A stretch of DNA of 64,000 nt from Psettodes erumei (taxonomy: Eukaryota > Chordata > Actinopteri > Pleuronectiformes > Psettodidae). Positions 63,240 through 64,000 of the stretch are shown here, piece after piece. The notes under the pieces were generated by a model. The model was not told where the DNA came from. It worked only from the letters and a program-made list of their open reading frames with translations, and did no database searches. A program made the translations under genes and the position numbers. The first letter of the stretch is position 1, and every line of letters begins with the position of its first letter. The stretch spans positions 1,263,501 to 1,327,500 of the forward strand of contig JAFBJZ010000324.1 of the NCBI GenBank assembly GCA_016785225.1, in the 5' to 3' direction.

Positions 63240-64000
63240 GCTTTGAGAAAAGTGCCACATATGTTATATCAAAACGCGCGGTTCGATCGGGAATGGTGTG
63301 CTATGACTTTTTTTGGTATTCGCCGCTACCACGGCGACGAAAATGGCGAAAAACGGCGAGATTTTTCCCATAGGAATGAATGGGGAACGATCGCCGAATT
63401 TCAAAAAAAAAGACGAAAACGCACCAACTTCGAGCCTCACAGTGTCGCCATGCTGTGACGAGAGACGCGTTGAAAGTTTAAACGGGTCACAAGACATGAA
63501 ACTTTATTGGTTCCGATCGTCATTTTGACCACTATCACGGTTTTTCCGAAACCGCGATTTACGTTTTATGCTCTTTTCAGACAGACGTTTCAAACTTTAT
63601 AATGGTGTGTATTATGTCGGTTAGAGTGGGTGATGTCACTGATGACATCACGCACTCTAACTTCAGCCTCTCTCTCTCGTCACACAAATTTTTGTGTTTC
63701 TCCTCTCCTCACGCCCACACGTTTGATTTCTCGCACACCATTTTTACATAAAAACGTAGAGAAATTTATGCCGGTTCAGACGGTGTGACTGCCGAAGCCC
63801 TACGATTTACGTTTTTTTGTCAGCGCTGCCTCAAGCGGCAGGTGGTCCCCTCAACTGCTCCATCCGCCCAATGTTAAATTCAGAATTTCTCTCCTCCCAA
63901 AAAATCGTGAATGTGTGGCGTTTTAAAACTGTTCCTGTTCGGTCATCTTCTATGGCACCGACATAAATCCCACATGTGTGCGATCGCCAAGTCTTGTGAC
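63240..64000. repeat. Unclassified interspersed repeat running off the right edge
   Basis: No coherent ORF. The segment contains catgaat-type text (cataggaatgaatgggg), a short palindrome gatgtcactgatgacatc (63632-63649), many CpG sites in AT-rich surroundings and cacgcactctaacttcagcc. The composition differs from the preceding sequence and it looks like a transposon-derived repeat seen widely in fish. I cannot define its ends because the window stops inside it. Confidence 0.4.

Overview
This is vertebrate nuclear DNA, almost certainly from a teleost fish. It has long introns with GT-AG splice sites, dense CA/GT microsatellites and several interspersed repeats typical of teleost genomes (a TTAA-flanked MITE family, hAT-like inverted-repeat elements and 3' tails of LINE/SINE type). 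I see no bacterial operon, CRISPR array, rRNA or convincing tRNA gene. One gene is recognisable with high confidence: slc6a9, the sodium- and chloride-dependent glycine transporter 1 (GlyT1). It lies on the minus strand, from the start codon at 42325 to the stop codon at 17370.

I could place thirteen coding exons with canonical splice sites and matching phases. From 5' to 3' they are 42325-42284, 26059-25903, 23895-23764, 23644-23368, 22528-22396, 22288-22154, 22049-21947, 20376-20139, 19277-19143, 19045-18946, 18782-18682, 18013-17843 and 17618-17370. Together they encode about 657 residues with the 12-helix SLC6 plan. The exception is exon 7 (TM6): a G run (C run on the + strand at 21995-22000) is one base shorter than the conserved frame needs. 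As written, the reading frame breaks there and reaches a stop early in exon 8. All other exons are intact, so this is either a homopolymer assembly error or a genuine loss-of-function allele.

Layout: 1-12.7 kb is downstream intergenic DNA with decayed repeats, including a perfect 66-bp fold-back at 11.5 kb. 12.7-17.37 kb is the probable slc6a9 3' UTR or downstream flank, with three minus-strand AATAAA signals. 17.37-26.06 kb carries exons 13 to 2. 26.06-42.28 kb is the 16-kb first intron, with no recognised gene. 42.3-44.5 kb is the promoter-proximal region, with CpG-rich and CT-rich stretches and a strong G-quadruplex motif on the coding strand. 44.5-64 kb is upstream flank. The flank holds microsatellites (one GT tract of about 290 bp), a GC-rich block near 48 kb, a candidate alternative first exon near 62.4 kb and an unclassified repeat that runs off the right edge.

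I did not find a previously undescribed biological system. The points most worth a second look are the exon 7 frameshift, the repeat-rich splice sites around exons 2, 7 and 11, the unusual C-terminal tail (K/E-rich, without the mammalian PDZ-type terminus and with a changed trafficking motif), the possible distal first exon and the fold-back element.
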